Positions 1-10,429 of a stretch of DNA of 64,000 nucleotides are shown here, one piece after another (position 1 is the first letter of the stretch; each line of letters opens with the position of its first letter). The DNA lies in the NCBI GenBank assembly GCA_033807775.1, contig CM066314.1, forward strand, positions 39,608,001-39,672,000, read 5' to 3'. A model generated the notes under the pieces. The model saw only the letters and a list, made by a program, of their open reading frames with translations. It was not told the DNA's origin and searched no databases. A program made the position numbers and the translations under genes. This DNA is from Saussurea involucrata (Eukaryota > Streptophyta > Magnoliopsida > Asterales > Asteraceae).

Positions 1-413
1 TTCACAAGAGAATGATAAACCTCATCAGGCAAAGAAAGAGCAATGATGGCTCTGACTTTAGTGTCAAGAGCTACAAGACGCTTGTCTTCATCAGTGTACT
101 TACTGGGATCCTTTACAATGTATCTCCCAGTAGCAGGTGTTCGTTCTTCCTCATCAGAAGAAGAATCATCACCTTCCTTATCTTTGTTTTTAGCATTATA
201 GCGATCCCAAACTCTTGGGACAAGAGGTCCTTCATTGAGTATGGTAGGATATCTGCTGTCAACTCCCTCAAGGAAGAGCATCATACGACTTTTCCACAGA
301 GAGAAGTTATTGGGGTTAAACTTTGGTGGTTTGGCTATGGAGCCATTGTCGTATGATCCAGCATTAGCAATAGAGTTTTGAGAAGAAACATTGTTCAAAG
401 AAGATGAAGCCAT
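1..413 (-). CDS. Ty1/copia gag N-terminus, partial (runs off window)
   Basis: Starts at the ATG on the minus strand at 413-411 and stays open for 137 codons to the window edge. The protein opens with a Ser/Asn-rich leader, then KPPKFNPNNFSLWKSRM, the W-x(2-3)-M pattern of plant copia gag (DUF4219/UBN2 type). An acidic stretch with SSSDEEE follows, then a segment ending SLPDEVYHSLV. It lies 33 bases downstream of a tRNA-iMet primer binding site and an LTR, so it is the first ORF of an LTR element whose pol and second LTR lie outside the window. The visible part has no stop or frameshift. Family assignment is from motif and context. Confidence 0.8.
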   Translation of the reverse strand, partial: MASSSLNNVSSQNSIANAGSYDNGSIAKPPKFNPNNFSLWKSRMMLFLEGVDSRYPTILNEGPLVPRVWDRYNAKNKDKEGDDSSSDEEERTPATGRYIVKDPSKYTDEDKRLVALDTKVRAIIALSLPDEVYHSLV

Positions 414-445
414 TGCAGATCAAGTTTATTAGATTAAACTGACCT

Positions 446-457
446 GCTCTGATACCA
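446..457 (-). other. Primer binding site (initiator tRNA-Met type) of the copia element
   Basis: Reads TGGTATCAGAGC on the minus strand, the standard tRNA-iMet complement, two bases after the LTR end. It fixes both the orientation and the LTR boundary. Confidence 0.9.
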
Positions 458-778
458 CTTGTTGGTCCCAGCTATGGATTAGCAATGGTAAACAAGTATT
501 GTAGAAGGGGGGGTTGAATACAATACACAAAAATTTTCACTTAATTTAATTCTTTTATTGAAAAACTTCAAATAAGAATTACACACAGAAACTATTGATT
601 GTTGCGGAACAGAACAGATAAAATCTACTCAAACAATCCAACACACAGTCACACAGAGAATGAAGAACAATTGTAACACACTAAGAAAACAAATGAACTT
701 CTTGAGAGAGAAAGGCCAGCACTTGAAAGCTTTTATAGAGTCTGTGAACTGGTTAAGTTGCAAGGTTGAAGAACATCT

Positions 779-788
779 CTTTATATAG
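779..788 (-). promoter_or_regulatory. TATA box in the copia LTR
   Basis: Minus-strand CACTATATAAAG sits about 755 bp into the LTR from its outer end, where the U3/R border is expected. Predicted from sequence only. Confidence 0.5.
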
Positions 789-1260
789 TGCCTCATGCAT
801 TGAATGCATGGACACTTGTCAAGCAGCACTTGGATGGCAGGATGAAAGCAGCTCTTCTGAAAAATACTGGGACGTACTTTTGTCTTTGTATGTTTTGTCT
901 TGAAGCGTTGACCTCTTGTTGAATCTGAACTTTCTTGAAAGAGATAACAAATCCAAAGACCTCTTTTTCTGATCCTTGGATTATGTCTCTGTCATTGCAA
1001 GATATCTCAAATATTTTGCAGATAGAGCAGAATATACCTGCTGTAAACTGTTGGCCTAGGATGTCTTCAAGGATATCCTGCCGATCATGACTTCAACATA
1101 TCCTGCCGATCATATCTTCAAGAGATTCTTCAGATCAAGTCTAGGAGATCCTGGAGATCAAGTCTTTAACATCTTCAGGAGATCCTTCATATCATGTCTT
1201 CAACATCTTCAAGAGATCCTACCGATCAAGTCTTCAAGATTTCCTTGCTCTTCAAGTGTA

Positions 1261-1332
1261 CTGGCCTGAAACCTTAGGACCTTGTACTGGCCTGAAACCT
1301 TAGGACCTTGTATTGGCCTAAAACCTTAGGAC
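1261..1332. repeat. 26-bp tandem repeat in the copia LTR U3
   Basis: Three consecutive near-identical copies (last partial) of a unit containing GGCCTGAAACCTTAGGAC, starting at 1261, 1287 and 1313. Sub-repeats in U3 often act as enhancers; that role is inferred. Confidence 0.8.
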
Positions 1333-1542
1333 GTCCCAAGTAGCAGCTTAATCTTTGGTTGAGAAATCTATCTTCAATCCGCCTTGAAGATATACTTCTA
1401 CTTTGTTTCTTCGGTTGATCTTCGACTTCACCGAACATTTTTATACAATTAAACTGCTTGTAAAGAACCTAAAATTATTCTAAGTATGAACTGTGTAAAA
1501 GTGAGAGACTGAGGTCATCTTCAAATCTTAAGTGACCCAACA

Positions 1543-1935
1543 GAAAACCATTAAAGTTGTTAAACATGCACGTATGTTACATTAACAGTTTTAGGTAGTC
1601 CAGTTTCACATGGAATCATGTTATTTCTTGGCTCAAAACGCATCAACTATAACTATCTCATACAATGTTAAATTATACTGATTATAAACCTCCAAAACTG
1701 AAACAATTGTTATATTAACATCGTTTTCTACATTTTGGTAGAAAACAATTCTACCAAACAAAAGTGGGCAACATCAAATTACTTTTCACAACAGTTTAAT
1801 ACTTAAGACCACATGGTTTCCAATGGCAGGTCATACATCTTTTCCATTACATTTAAACACAGGTTTCATACGTTATTTTTTTACCGTTTTAATTTTTTAA
1901 CATGTAATTTTTGGTTCTTATATTTTTATGCGGGT
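1543..1935. other. Intergenic, nothing recognised
   Basis: AT-rich DNA between the copia LTR and a tandem repeat. No open frame above background and no clear transposon ends. Confidence 0.6.
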
Positions 1936-2240
1936 TTTTCATACCCATCAATAAATACCCATCACTAAAAACAGTGTACTGTCAAAAACAGTGTACTGTG
2001 AAAAACCACTTTCATATGAAAAACCACTTTCATATGAATCTAATATTGCACAACATTGTCAAATTTCTCCAAAAACAGTGTACTGTGTTTTCATACCCAG
2101 TAACAACATCAATTTCATATGGAAAACCAATTTCATATGGAAAACCAATTTCATAGAATCTAATAATGCACAAGATCGTCATTTTTTTTCAAAAACGGTG
2201 TAATGTGTTTTCATACCCATTAACAAATTTCAATTTCTCA
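1936..2240. repeat. Degenerate tandem repeat, about 120-bp period
   Basis: A block containing AACAGTGTACTGTGTTTTCA and CATACCCA recurs with a 120-bp spacing; 2041-2099 and 2161-2219 align almost base for base. Within it are shorter doublings of TTTCATATGRAAAACCA (2008-2036 and 2111-2150). Small ORFs over it are repeat artefacts. Confidence 0.75.
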
Positions 2241-2972
2241 TATGAAAATATCTATTACAACAATACGGTTTTCGTGTTTTTCACACTCACCACAACACCA
2301 TCGTTCAAACGATTTTTTTGGGGGTTTTGACACACATTAACAAAATTCATTGCAGTTATGAAAAAAGTAGAGTATACAAACTATATAGCGACTTTCATAC
2401 CTTCAAATTTAAGTGAACTCGATACCCCCTCCATATCAACGTCGACTGGGGTTTCCTTCGTGTTCTTGAAATTTGAAAACGAAGTCAAAATCTTGATTCT
2501 TTCGCTTTTTCTCTTTGCTGTATGAAAATTTTCGTGTAAATATCATATGAACAATTGCTTATTCAGACCAAAATCATACGAAAAACTGGAAATTCGAACC
2601 CTAACCTCGCAAGCCTCTGTTTTCGCCTTCCATGTTCTTCACAGGTTCTTATCGGCGCCTCTATTAGGTTTGAATCAATGTAATTTCATACAAAATCTTG
2701 TTTCCAGTATTTGAAATTGGTTGCCGTGGAAGCCGGAGGGAATCGAAGTGGTCCCCCAAAAATCGCTGCAGATGATTCCCTTTCCAAAAGAATTTCATAT
2801 GTTTGCTTCCAATAATACCCTTTTCATATTTCATTTTAGACCATTATGCCACCGGGTTCATACATAATTACACAATTGCCACCTTATTAATTTTAACCTT
2901 TGATCAAAACAATCAATGGTCTAGATCTAGTTTCATAAGTTTCATTTTTTTCATTGGTTTCATATTAGTGGG
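2241..2972. other. Intergenic, TTCATA-rich, unassigned
   Basis: Contains many scattered TTTCATA motifs continuing the theme of the preceding array, plus a stretch at 2595-2680 resembling a 5' UTR (CGAACCCTAACC..) but with no following open reading frame. It may be part of the same unidentified repeat. Confidence 0.4.
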
Positions 2973-2973
2973 A

Positions 2974-3014
<41 letters not shown>
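2973..3014. repeat. (CT)n(TA)n microsatellite
   Basis: About 13 CT dinucleotides followed by about 7 TA dinucleotides. The TA part is also the target of the MITE that follows. Confidence 0.95.
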
Positions 3015-3448
3015 GGGTGCGTTTCTTTTGCAAACCAAACAATTTGTACAAACTTTGCAAACCACTATATTAGGCAACAACAGATATATTTATGGTAATT
3101 ATTATCATTCATTAATAATGATTGTGATATATATGGAAGATGATTAAGTTCATTAATTATGATCATGACTTTAAATTAGGAAACATAATGCGTTTCTTTT
3201 GCAAACCAAACAATTTGTACAAACTTTGCAAACCACTATATTAGGCAACGACAGATATATTTATGGTAATTATTATCATTCATTAATAATGATTGTGATA
3301 TATATGGAAGATGATTAAGTTCATTAATTATGATCATGACTTTAAATTAGAAAAATAATAAAATCAGATATTTATTAGACTTGATGAACGGCTAAGATTG
3401 GTTTGTATAGTTTGTACGAATTGCTTGGTTTGCAAAAGAAACGCACCC
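3015..3448. mobile_element. MITE with GGGTGCGTTTCTTTTGCAAA termini
   Basis: A 434-bp element with terminal inverted repeats GGGTGCGTTTCTTTTGCAAA at 3015 and its complement ending at 3448. It is flanked by TATATATA on both sides, which fits an 8-bp hAT duplication but could also be a shorter TA/TWA duplication because the target is a TA microsatellite. The left 171 bp, including the terminal repeat, is tandemly duplicated (copies from 3018 and 3189). No coding capacity. Confidence 0.75.
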
Positions 3449-3479
3449 TATATATATTAAAAGAAAAACCAATGATAAT

Positions 3480-4132
3480 GACTTGGTAAGATGATGTTTG
3501 AGTATCATCATCCCACATTGGTGGGAAAACTATTATTTGGAAGAAGATAGCGAGTATATATAAAAGGGTGATGGAATTTTGAAATCAATAACCATGGTTA
3601 GAATCATAATCTACCAAATGGTAAAAAAATATAGTGCAAAATTAAAATATAAACCAACGTTGGTGACTTGGGACCATGAGGTTTGAGTATTTATCAAATC
3701 TTTTAATAAGGTTGAGATTTATAATTTTCCTTTGTTAGTAATATGATAGTTTGAAATAAAATTATGGGTATAAAAATAGGCATGTAAGGTTTTGAAATCC
3801 ATTACGATTGTTGGAGTAAAAAACAATATAAAAGAATGATGGAAGGTTTTGAAATTCATAACCATGATTGGAATCATAACCAAACAAATGTACGGAAAAA
3901 TAGTGCTAAATTTAAAGTGAACCAAGGATGATGACTTGAAACTATGAGATTTGTTTGTTCCTTAAATCTTAAAGTAAGGTTGAGTTTTATCATCGTACAT
4001 TGGTGAAAATATGATAGCTTGGAAGAAGATGATAGGCATTAAAAGAGAGATAGAAGGTTTGAAATCTATAACCATGGTTGGAATCAAAGCCAACCAAATG
4101 GTAAATATTATAGTGTAAATGGTGAATACTAA
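3480..4132 (+). repeat. Tandem array with snRNA-type USE + TATA units
   Basis: About two and a half degenerate copies of a 200-250 bp unit. Each has a motif related to ATCCCACATTGG, a TATA-like stretch, then GTTTTGAAAT.. and ATAACCATGGTTGGAATCAT. The best unit has ATCCCACATTG at 3510-3520 and TATATATAAAA at 3555-3565, 34 bases apart. That combination and spacing matches the upstream sequence element (RTCCCACATCG) and TATA box of plant Pol II snRNA promoters. Later copies (motif near 3994, TATA-like near 3773 and 4035) are decayed. No snRNA sequence was recognised downstream. Confidence 0.55.
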
Positions 4133-4134
4133 GT

Positions 4135-4305
4135 GCCAAATTTGGTGAAACATGAGAAGTGGTTATCAACCGTTGGATGAGAAATAGACGAACATTAGGA
4201 TGAGATGCAGCAAGATAAGATGCACCGGATAAATTCTCTTTTAAGCCACAATTCATAGGAGAGTATTTGATTAAAAATGATCAACGATTTAAAGTACTTC
4301 TCACA
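4135..4305 (+). mobile_element. Small MITE, GAGAAGTGGTTATCAACCGT type
   Basis: About 170 bp with imperfect inverted ends: GAGAAGTGGTTATCAACCGT at 4152 and GATCAACGATTTAAAGTACT..CTC near 4278-4303. A second copy of the same family lies in opposite orientation at 5030-5175, sharing GAATTGYGGCTTAAAAG and the ACCGTTGGATGAGAAAT block. No coding potential. Confidence 0.6.
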
Positions 4306-4557
4306 GAAAAAATAGTTGTATGCCACTTGTTGCGACAAGCACATGTAAGCCTTAGTAAAAGGCGAAAGAATATATAGGTGCCTCTTTGTTCAGATAATTC
4401 CAACAGCACAATCAAAATCAATAACGGAATTGAACCACCTCATTTCTTGGCTCGAAGAGATGCTCCCAGGCTGATTGCAAGAACCTGCGTGTGGTCTTCA
4501 TCCCTGTGAACGTCACGATGGATTAACTGCTGATTGATACTTGATGTTGTACATTTA

Positions 4558-4776
4558 GGGGGTGTTTGGGAGTGCTTATATTTTTAACTTCTGCTTATCT
4601 CCTTATCTGCTTACTCCGTTCCAGAAAAGCCACCCTCAATCTACTTCTATAAAAACTGCTTATCTCCTTCCCTGGAACGTGATAAGCAGTTTTTTTGTTC
4701 AAATCCAAACACTTTCTCCGTTCCAGAAACGCAATAAGCAGATAAGCAGAAAATATAAGCACTCCCAAACACCCCC
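4558..4776. mobile_element. PIF/Harbinger-type MITE, 219 bp
   Basis: Ends are GGGGGTGTTTGGGAGTGC and its exact complement, with a 3-bp target duplication TTA at 4555-4557 and 4777-4779. The 3-bp TTA/TAA duplication and GGGTGTTTGG-like end are typical of Tourist/PIF-Harbinger MITEs. The interior is itself partly palindromic (ATAAGCAG repeats). A related copy lies at 60803. Confidence 0.85.
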
Positions 4777-5029
4777 TTAAATTTAATCTTTAATACGTTC
4801 AACAAATTATGTTAGTAAATATCGAATTATTTACAGGTTTGGCGTGATTGATTTAATCGCAATGTTTGTTTGGGTTGGACAGATTGACGGTTTGATCAGC
4901 TTTACTCTCCACTTACACCATTTTAAATTTAACCTTATTTTATTTACCATTTGATTTTTCAAGTTGGTTTAATTTTGAATTATTTTAATAATTATAACTA
5001 TATTATCAAGCGACCTGGGTACCAGGTGA

Positions 5030-5175
5030 GAAGTACTTTTAAACCATTGATCACTTTTAATCAAATATCCTTCTATGAATTGCGGCTTAAAAGGGAATTG
5101 ATCTGGTGTATCTCATTCTAATTTCGTTCATTTCTCATCCAACGGTTGATAACCACTTCTAACGTTTCTCACCAG
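5030..5175 (-). mobile_element. Second copy of the GAGAAGTGGTTATCAACCGT MITE, inverted
   Basis: Reads as the reverse complement of 4135-4305 with moderate divergence. The two copies flank the 4558 MITE as an 850-bp-spaced inverted pair. Confidence 0.6.
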
Positions 5176-5364
5176 AACCCAACCCATTATCAAGCAATGA
5201 TATATTAAAAAGAACCAAAAAGTAATAACAAAATCAAAATGAGTCTTATGCTTTTATCTAAAAGTGCTTATTAACTTATGTGGTGTCAAATCAAAATTTT
5301 ATAAAAAGTGTTTGGATTAGCTTATGGTGGTACCAAAACGTAATAAGCTAATAAGTTGTTGTTT

Positions 5365-5600
5365 AGAGAGTGTTTGGGGTTGCTTATACATGTAAAATAA
5401 CCAAAAAGTTGATAAGTTGTTTCAAATAAGTCAATAAGTTAGAATAAAATGACTTATCAAAAACTCCTTATCACCGATACCAAACCGTTATAAGCAGTTT
5501 TGTTTTTTAACCATCCAAACACTAAAAACTGCTTATTATCGGTACCACATCAGAATAAGTTAATAAGCTCTTTAAGTAAGCAATTCTAACCCCCCCCCCC
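5365..5600. mobile_element. Degenerate Harbinger-like MITE
   Basis: Begins GAGAGTGTTTGGGGTTGC after TTA and ends GCAATTCTAACCCC.. in a C-run before TAA. The interior has repeated AATAAGTT/AACTTATT and GGTACC blocks like the family at 4558. Ends are imperfect; left neighbour 5238-5364 carries a similar fragment. Confidence 0.45.
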
Positions 5601-5988
5601 TAAATAGAAAATTTTGAGAATTTTGATAAGATTTATGATATAACATCTTTTTTAAATTGTTTTCTACAGAATCAAAGAGAAAAAAGAAAAAAAGTTACAT
5701 TTAATAAAATTTATAAATTTATACATTTGAAACATCAGGGGTCAACTTGTTATACATTAATACTCTGGGAGCTAAAAACTAGTATCAGTTTCGTAAGGGT
5801 TCTAAAATGCGTTTTGAAAACATTAAGGGGTCAATCTCGTATAAATTTATACTTCAGGGGCCTTTTTTCTATATTTTTGGGTTAAACCCATCCAAAATCT
5901 TTCTTCTTTCCCCCAGAATTTTACACAATCCTCTCAGGCTACCTTTTCACCAATTCGATCTCTACCAAGAAATCCAACACTCAAAAAA
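5601..5988 (+). promoter_or_regulatory. Upstream region and 5' UTR of the PPR gene
   Basis: AT-rich, with a TATA-like TATAAATTTATAC at 5839-5851 and a pyrimidine-rich leader (CTTTCTTCTTTCCCCC) at 5899-5915 ahead of the ATG at 5989. Promoter assignment is inferred from position. Confidence 0.35.
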
Positions 5989-6628
5989 ATGGAGATTACC
6001 CCTGTTCTTGGTCACCGGATGCAATCAATTTTCTTTACAGTACCTCCACCATCACTTCCCTTTTCAGTCAAACCTATCAAAAATTCTCAGTCTCCATCTG
6101 CAACTTCTGTTAATACTACCAGCAACAACAGTAGAACCCTTCGAAATCAATCTCATGATGCAAAAACAGTTAATTCTCCCCCCAAATCCAAAGAGTACAT
6201 CTCAATATCCCGCCAAGTTCGACAGACAGCTATTCTCGATATCCAACAAACCCCTGATTTACAATTGGCTCTTTCAAGGTGATTGATTATCTCAATTTTT
6301 AGATATTATTAGGGCTAAGGTTTCTAGGGGTGGTATACCAACTTAATTGGTACTAACTGTTTTTGGTTGCTACAATGTTGGTACGGTTTCTCAAAAGTTT
6401 ACATTGTCCATGAAACTTTTAGTTCGTAAAACAATAAGATGTCTGAGTTAGGTACTTTTAGTCGTAAAACAATAAGATGTTTGAGTTAGGTCTTTTAGTT
6501 TGTGGGCCGAGTAAAACTTTTAGTGTAAATTGTAAAACAATAAAATGTTAATTTACTAAATAATTAAATTTCTCTAAAAAATAATCATGTTATCTCATCA
6601 TCATATGCATAAATAAGACATTAATAAT

Positions 6629-6668
<40 letters not shown>

Positions 6669-9600
6669 CATTGATTTTTTATTTGATAAATAATTAAAAT
6701 CAATTGAATTGGTATGGTTGATAATGAATTGGTTGGTTTGTCATGGACTCATGGTACAAATTTGACACCCCTAAAGATTTCTCTAGCATCAAACTTGCTC
6801 TGTTTGGAAGATGATTTGGGCTTTAGGGTCATACTTATCTCTTTTCAGAAGCAAATCTAACATGTTTTTCCTTACAAATTCAATATCCATATAGATTTAG
6901 ATTTGTAGTATTTGCTATGAAGTATAATGCATCTCAAAATTTTCACTTGAGTTGAGTTCAATTTTGAATTTAAATATATAGCATATTTGATGTATATTTT
7001 TCCCAGGTCAGGAGGTGTTCTGAAAGTGCAAGACTTCAATATTGTTATGCGTCATTTCGGCAAACAAAATAGATTGAAAGATCTTTCTCAGGTTCTTCTA
7101 ACTTGAACACTGCAACCCCATGAATATGGTTGCTTTTATTTATATGTGTCAAAGACTAATCTTTATTAAGGAGTTATGCAACAATAGTGTTTCTAGGTGA
7201 TTACATATTATGTTGATAAATATATAGTTTGCAAGATTCAAGAACTAATCTCTATTCGAAACCTTTTCTTACATGTTTAAGATTCATTTCAGATAGATGA
7301 CATACTAAATGTGTGTTTTTTTTTGTTGAAAATACTGCAGCTTTTCGAGTGGATGCAGGAAAACATGAAGCTAAACTTTGCTTCTTATAGTAGTTATGTG
7401 AAGCTCATGGGGAAGAGCCTCCATCCCAATAAGGCACTTGAAATATACAATGGCATAGAAGATAACTTAACCAGGGTTAACCCATCTGTCTGTAATTCCG
7501 TCCTTGGTTGTTTAACTAAAAACGGCAAACTGGAGAGCAGTTTGGAGCTTTTTCGTCACATGAAGCGAGACGGTCTAGTACCAGATGTCATTACTTATAG
7601 TACGGTATGCTTATACCTCTTTCCCCATTAAAAATTCTTGCGTAAATTTGCATGAATTTGTGCTTATGGTATAAATAACGGTGAGAAATTGTTCTTTTTT
7701 TGTTGATAGCTACTTTCTGGTTGTGCTAAAGTGCAAGATGGTTATAAAAAAGCGATAGAGCTGATTCAGGAGCTCAAGCACAAGGGTCTACAAATGGATA
7801 GCGTTATTTATGGGACGTTAATATCTGTTTGTGCTTCGTGTAATCAATGCAAAGAAGCAGAGAGTTATTTTAATCAAATGAAGATTGAAGGTCATATTCC
7901 TAATGAATTTCATTACAGTTCTTTGCTTAATGCGTATTCGGTGGATGGAAACTATGAGAAGGCCGAGGAGATATTTAGAGAGATGAAATCAGCAGGATTA
8001 GTTCCAAACAAGGTTTGTTTTATTTGCTTTTTCACAAACATCAATCGATAATTATAAAACTTTGTTTCGTATGTTTGCTCACAATCTAGTTTTGCAGGTT
8101 GTTTTGACAACGTTATTGAAAGTGTATGTTAGAGGAGGTTTGTTTGAAAAATCAAGAGAGTTGCTCGGTGAACTAGAATCTCTTGGCTATGCCCAAGAAG
8201 AGGTAATTTGGTAATTTTGTCTTTTTTCCCATACCCATAAGAGTAGAGTGGTTGTTTCTGGAAAAATTTTTCTCTTTGGGATGTTTCTTGGAATTGTGAC
8301 ATTTCCATTTTTGGAAAGATTCCAGTTTAAAATCATTTACTTGCTCATTGTGTTTAATTGAAATCATTGATGATTTTATATGGTTCCATAGGATTCTTCT
8401 ACTCTGTTATCGTTGAGGGGTATTTAAGGCATTTGGTTAGTAGTCATATAAATTGTAATTTTGCATTGTGATTTCATTGTAGATGCCATATTGTTTGCTA
8501 ATGGATGCTCTATCAAAAGCCGGTCAAGTAGATGAAGCTAAGTTGGTGTTTAGTGAAATGAAGAGAAAAAATGTGAAATCAGGTGTGTACTTTTTATGGG
8601 ACGTCCAAAAAGGAAAATGTCGCAATTTCAAGATATTTTATCGAATGCTTCTTCTTGTTTTTCTCTAAAAATAACTTCCGATAAACTCGATTCTTGAATT
8701 TCTTGAATCTAACTTTTTCGTTCTGAAATTGCCTCCAGATGGCTATGCATACAGCATAATGATTTCAGCCTTCTGTAGATATGGGCTTCTCGATGATGCA
8801 AAGCAATTAGCGACAGAATTTGAAGCCAAATATGAAAAATATGACGTTGTTATATTGAACACGATGCTGTGCGCCTACTGCAGAACCGGAGAAATGGAGA
8901 ACGTGATGAAATTGATGAAGAAAATGGATAAACTGGCAATCAATCCTGACCGAAATACTTTTCATATTTTGATCAAGTATTTCGTTAAGGAGAAGTTATA
9001 TATGCTTGCTTATAAGACTTTGCAAGATATGCACAATAGAGGCCAACGACCAGATGAAGTACGTTTTTTTCTTTTTTATCCTTACTTACCATGGAAATTT
9101 TAGGTTTGACTTAACATATAGTTTAAATAAAATATGTTTGACCGTTTGTTAAATATCTAAAATACCCGTCTATAATTTATCTAAAAATAAAACAATCTTA
9201 CTGACCCAAATGCATATCATCAATAAATGCTCGGAAATATTCTCAAAAATTGGTTTTGTGTGGTTTTAAATCAAACATTTGTGAACATATATAAATATTC
9301 ATGATGAATGGTATGTATATTTATGATGAATGTTGTAGTGAAAATGTATATTCATGACGAATATCATACTAATGTATAAATGTTGACAAGTTGTTGTATA
9401 CACGTGAACATATATGTACATTCATGATGAATCGTATGTATTTTCATGATGAATAGTATTTATATTCATGATAAGGGCTTGGTTCAGTTTTAAGGTGTAA
9501 GCTACCAAACCATTGGAACCGTTTGGAAAGGTTTGAAAACCATTTTCAGTTGTAGTTTCGTTTTCCATTTTGAACATAAACTAGAAAATTAATTCAAAGT

Positions 9601-10429
9601 TCAGTGTACAAAATGCTCTCAATCTCACAGCAATTTTAATAATCTTGTAGCAAATAATTGCAGTAAATATACTATATATGATGACCGTCTTTTTGCAGGA
9701 ACTTTGTTCCAATTTAATATTTCATCTTGGTAAAACGGGTGCCCATTCAGAAGCACATGCTGTATACAATATGTTGAGATACAGCGAGAAACCTATGTGC
9801 AAAGATCTTCACGAGAAGATACTTTATATTCTCATAGCCGGGCGTCTTTATAAAGATGCATATGTTGTCTTCAAGGTGTGTTATTATTGTTTTATCGAAA
9901 ATGGAAATGTATGATTATGTCGGTTTCACTTGCTAACGTATAATTCAATTTTCAGGACAATTCAAGATTGATCTCTCGACCCGCTATGAAGAGGTTTGCT
10001 AGTTCATTTATGAGATTTGGTAATATAAATTTGATAAATGATGTAATGAAGGCCATCCATAGCTCCGGCTACAACATTGGTCAGGTACACAATTTATGGT
10101 TTAAGGTTTAGGGTTTAGGGTTTTGGTTTGTTGACCATTAAAAACATTCTAACCCCGTGTTGAGTTGTAGAAGAGAAGAAGATTGAATTGGTTTATTTGA
10201 ATTTTAGGGTTTGTTTTCCATGGCGGTATCACGGTACATAGGTGAACCTGAAAAGAAGGAATTGCTACTTCAATTGCTGGAATGGATGGGTGGTCAAGGG
10301 TACGTTGTGGATTCATCCACGAGAAATTTAATACTCAAGAACTCGGACTTGTTTGGACGCCAACAAACGGCCGAGATTTTGTCCAAACAACACACGATGT
10401 CAAAAACACGCGATACCAGTAAAAGATGA
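5989..10429 (+). CDS. Pentatricopeptide repeat protein, At1g10910-like, chloroplast
   Basis: Ten exons with GT..AG borders that keep frame: 5989-6278, 7007-7091, 7341-7604, 7710-8012, 8098-8202, 8483-8582, 8739-9058, 9699-9875, 9956-10084, 10208-10429. They total 1,995 bases, or 664 residues plus stop. The first 75 or so residues are Ser/Thr/Asn-rich and basic, like a plastid transit peptide. From residue 98 come P-class PPR units in order, with hallmark signatures such as YSSLLNAYSVDGNYEKAEEI, MPYCLLMDALSKAGQVDEAK and LNTMLCAYCRTGEMENVMKL. The C-terminus VVDSSTRNLILKNSDLFGRQ is highly characteristic. Order, exon-rich structure and length match Arabidopsis At1g10910 (EMB3103), a plastid protein needed for embryo development; PPR proteins bind organelle RNA. 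No lesion was seen. The ATG at 5989 is chosen because only this frame splices into exon 2. Confidence 0.9.
6631..6663. repeat. (AT)n microsatellite in PPR intron 1
   Basis: About 16 AT dinucleotides inside the 728-bp first intron. Confidence 0.9.
9285..9475. repeat. TATTCATGATGAAT short tandem repeats in PPR intron 7
   Basis: Six or more imperfect copies of TATTCATGATGAAT(A/G)GTATG at irregular 20-40 bp spacing inside the 640-bp seventh intron. Confidence 0.7.

Larger units (their letters stand above)
460..1542 (-). mobile_element. 5' LTR of a Ty1/copia retrotransposon
   Basis: A 1,083-bp LTR bounded by TGTTGGTC and GACCCAACA, a short perfect terminal inverted repeat with TG..CA ends. The primer binding site abuts the low-coordinate end, so on the minus strand this is the 5' LTR. 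A minus-strand TATA box (CACTATATAAAG) lies near 779-788. The part toward 1542 is U3 and carries short tandem repeats: a 26-bp unit CTGGCCTGAAACCTTAGGAC.. in about 2.8 copies from 1261 to 1332, and GATC-containing repeats from 1070 to 1240. The partner LTR is off-window, so age and TSD cannot be judged. Confidence 0.85.

Noticed and set aside
446..457. tRNA fragments (also 14742-14759, 35229-35240, 44622-44639)
   Set aside because: These are primer binding sites complementary to tRNA 3' ends, not tRNA genes; no full tRNA fold was seen.
1087..1269. 60-codon ORF with repeated FKRFFRSS-like phrases
   Set aside because: A reading of GATC-containing tandem repeats within the copia LTR.
5807..6286. 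Longer 159-codon ORF overlapping the PPR first exon
   Set aside because: It is in a different frame from exon 2 onward; only the 5989 frame splices into the PPR repeats.
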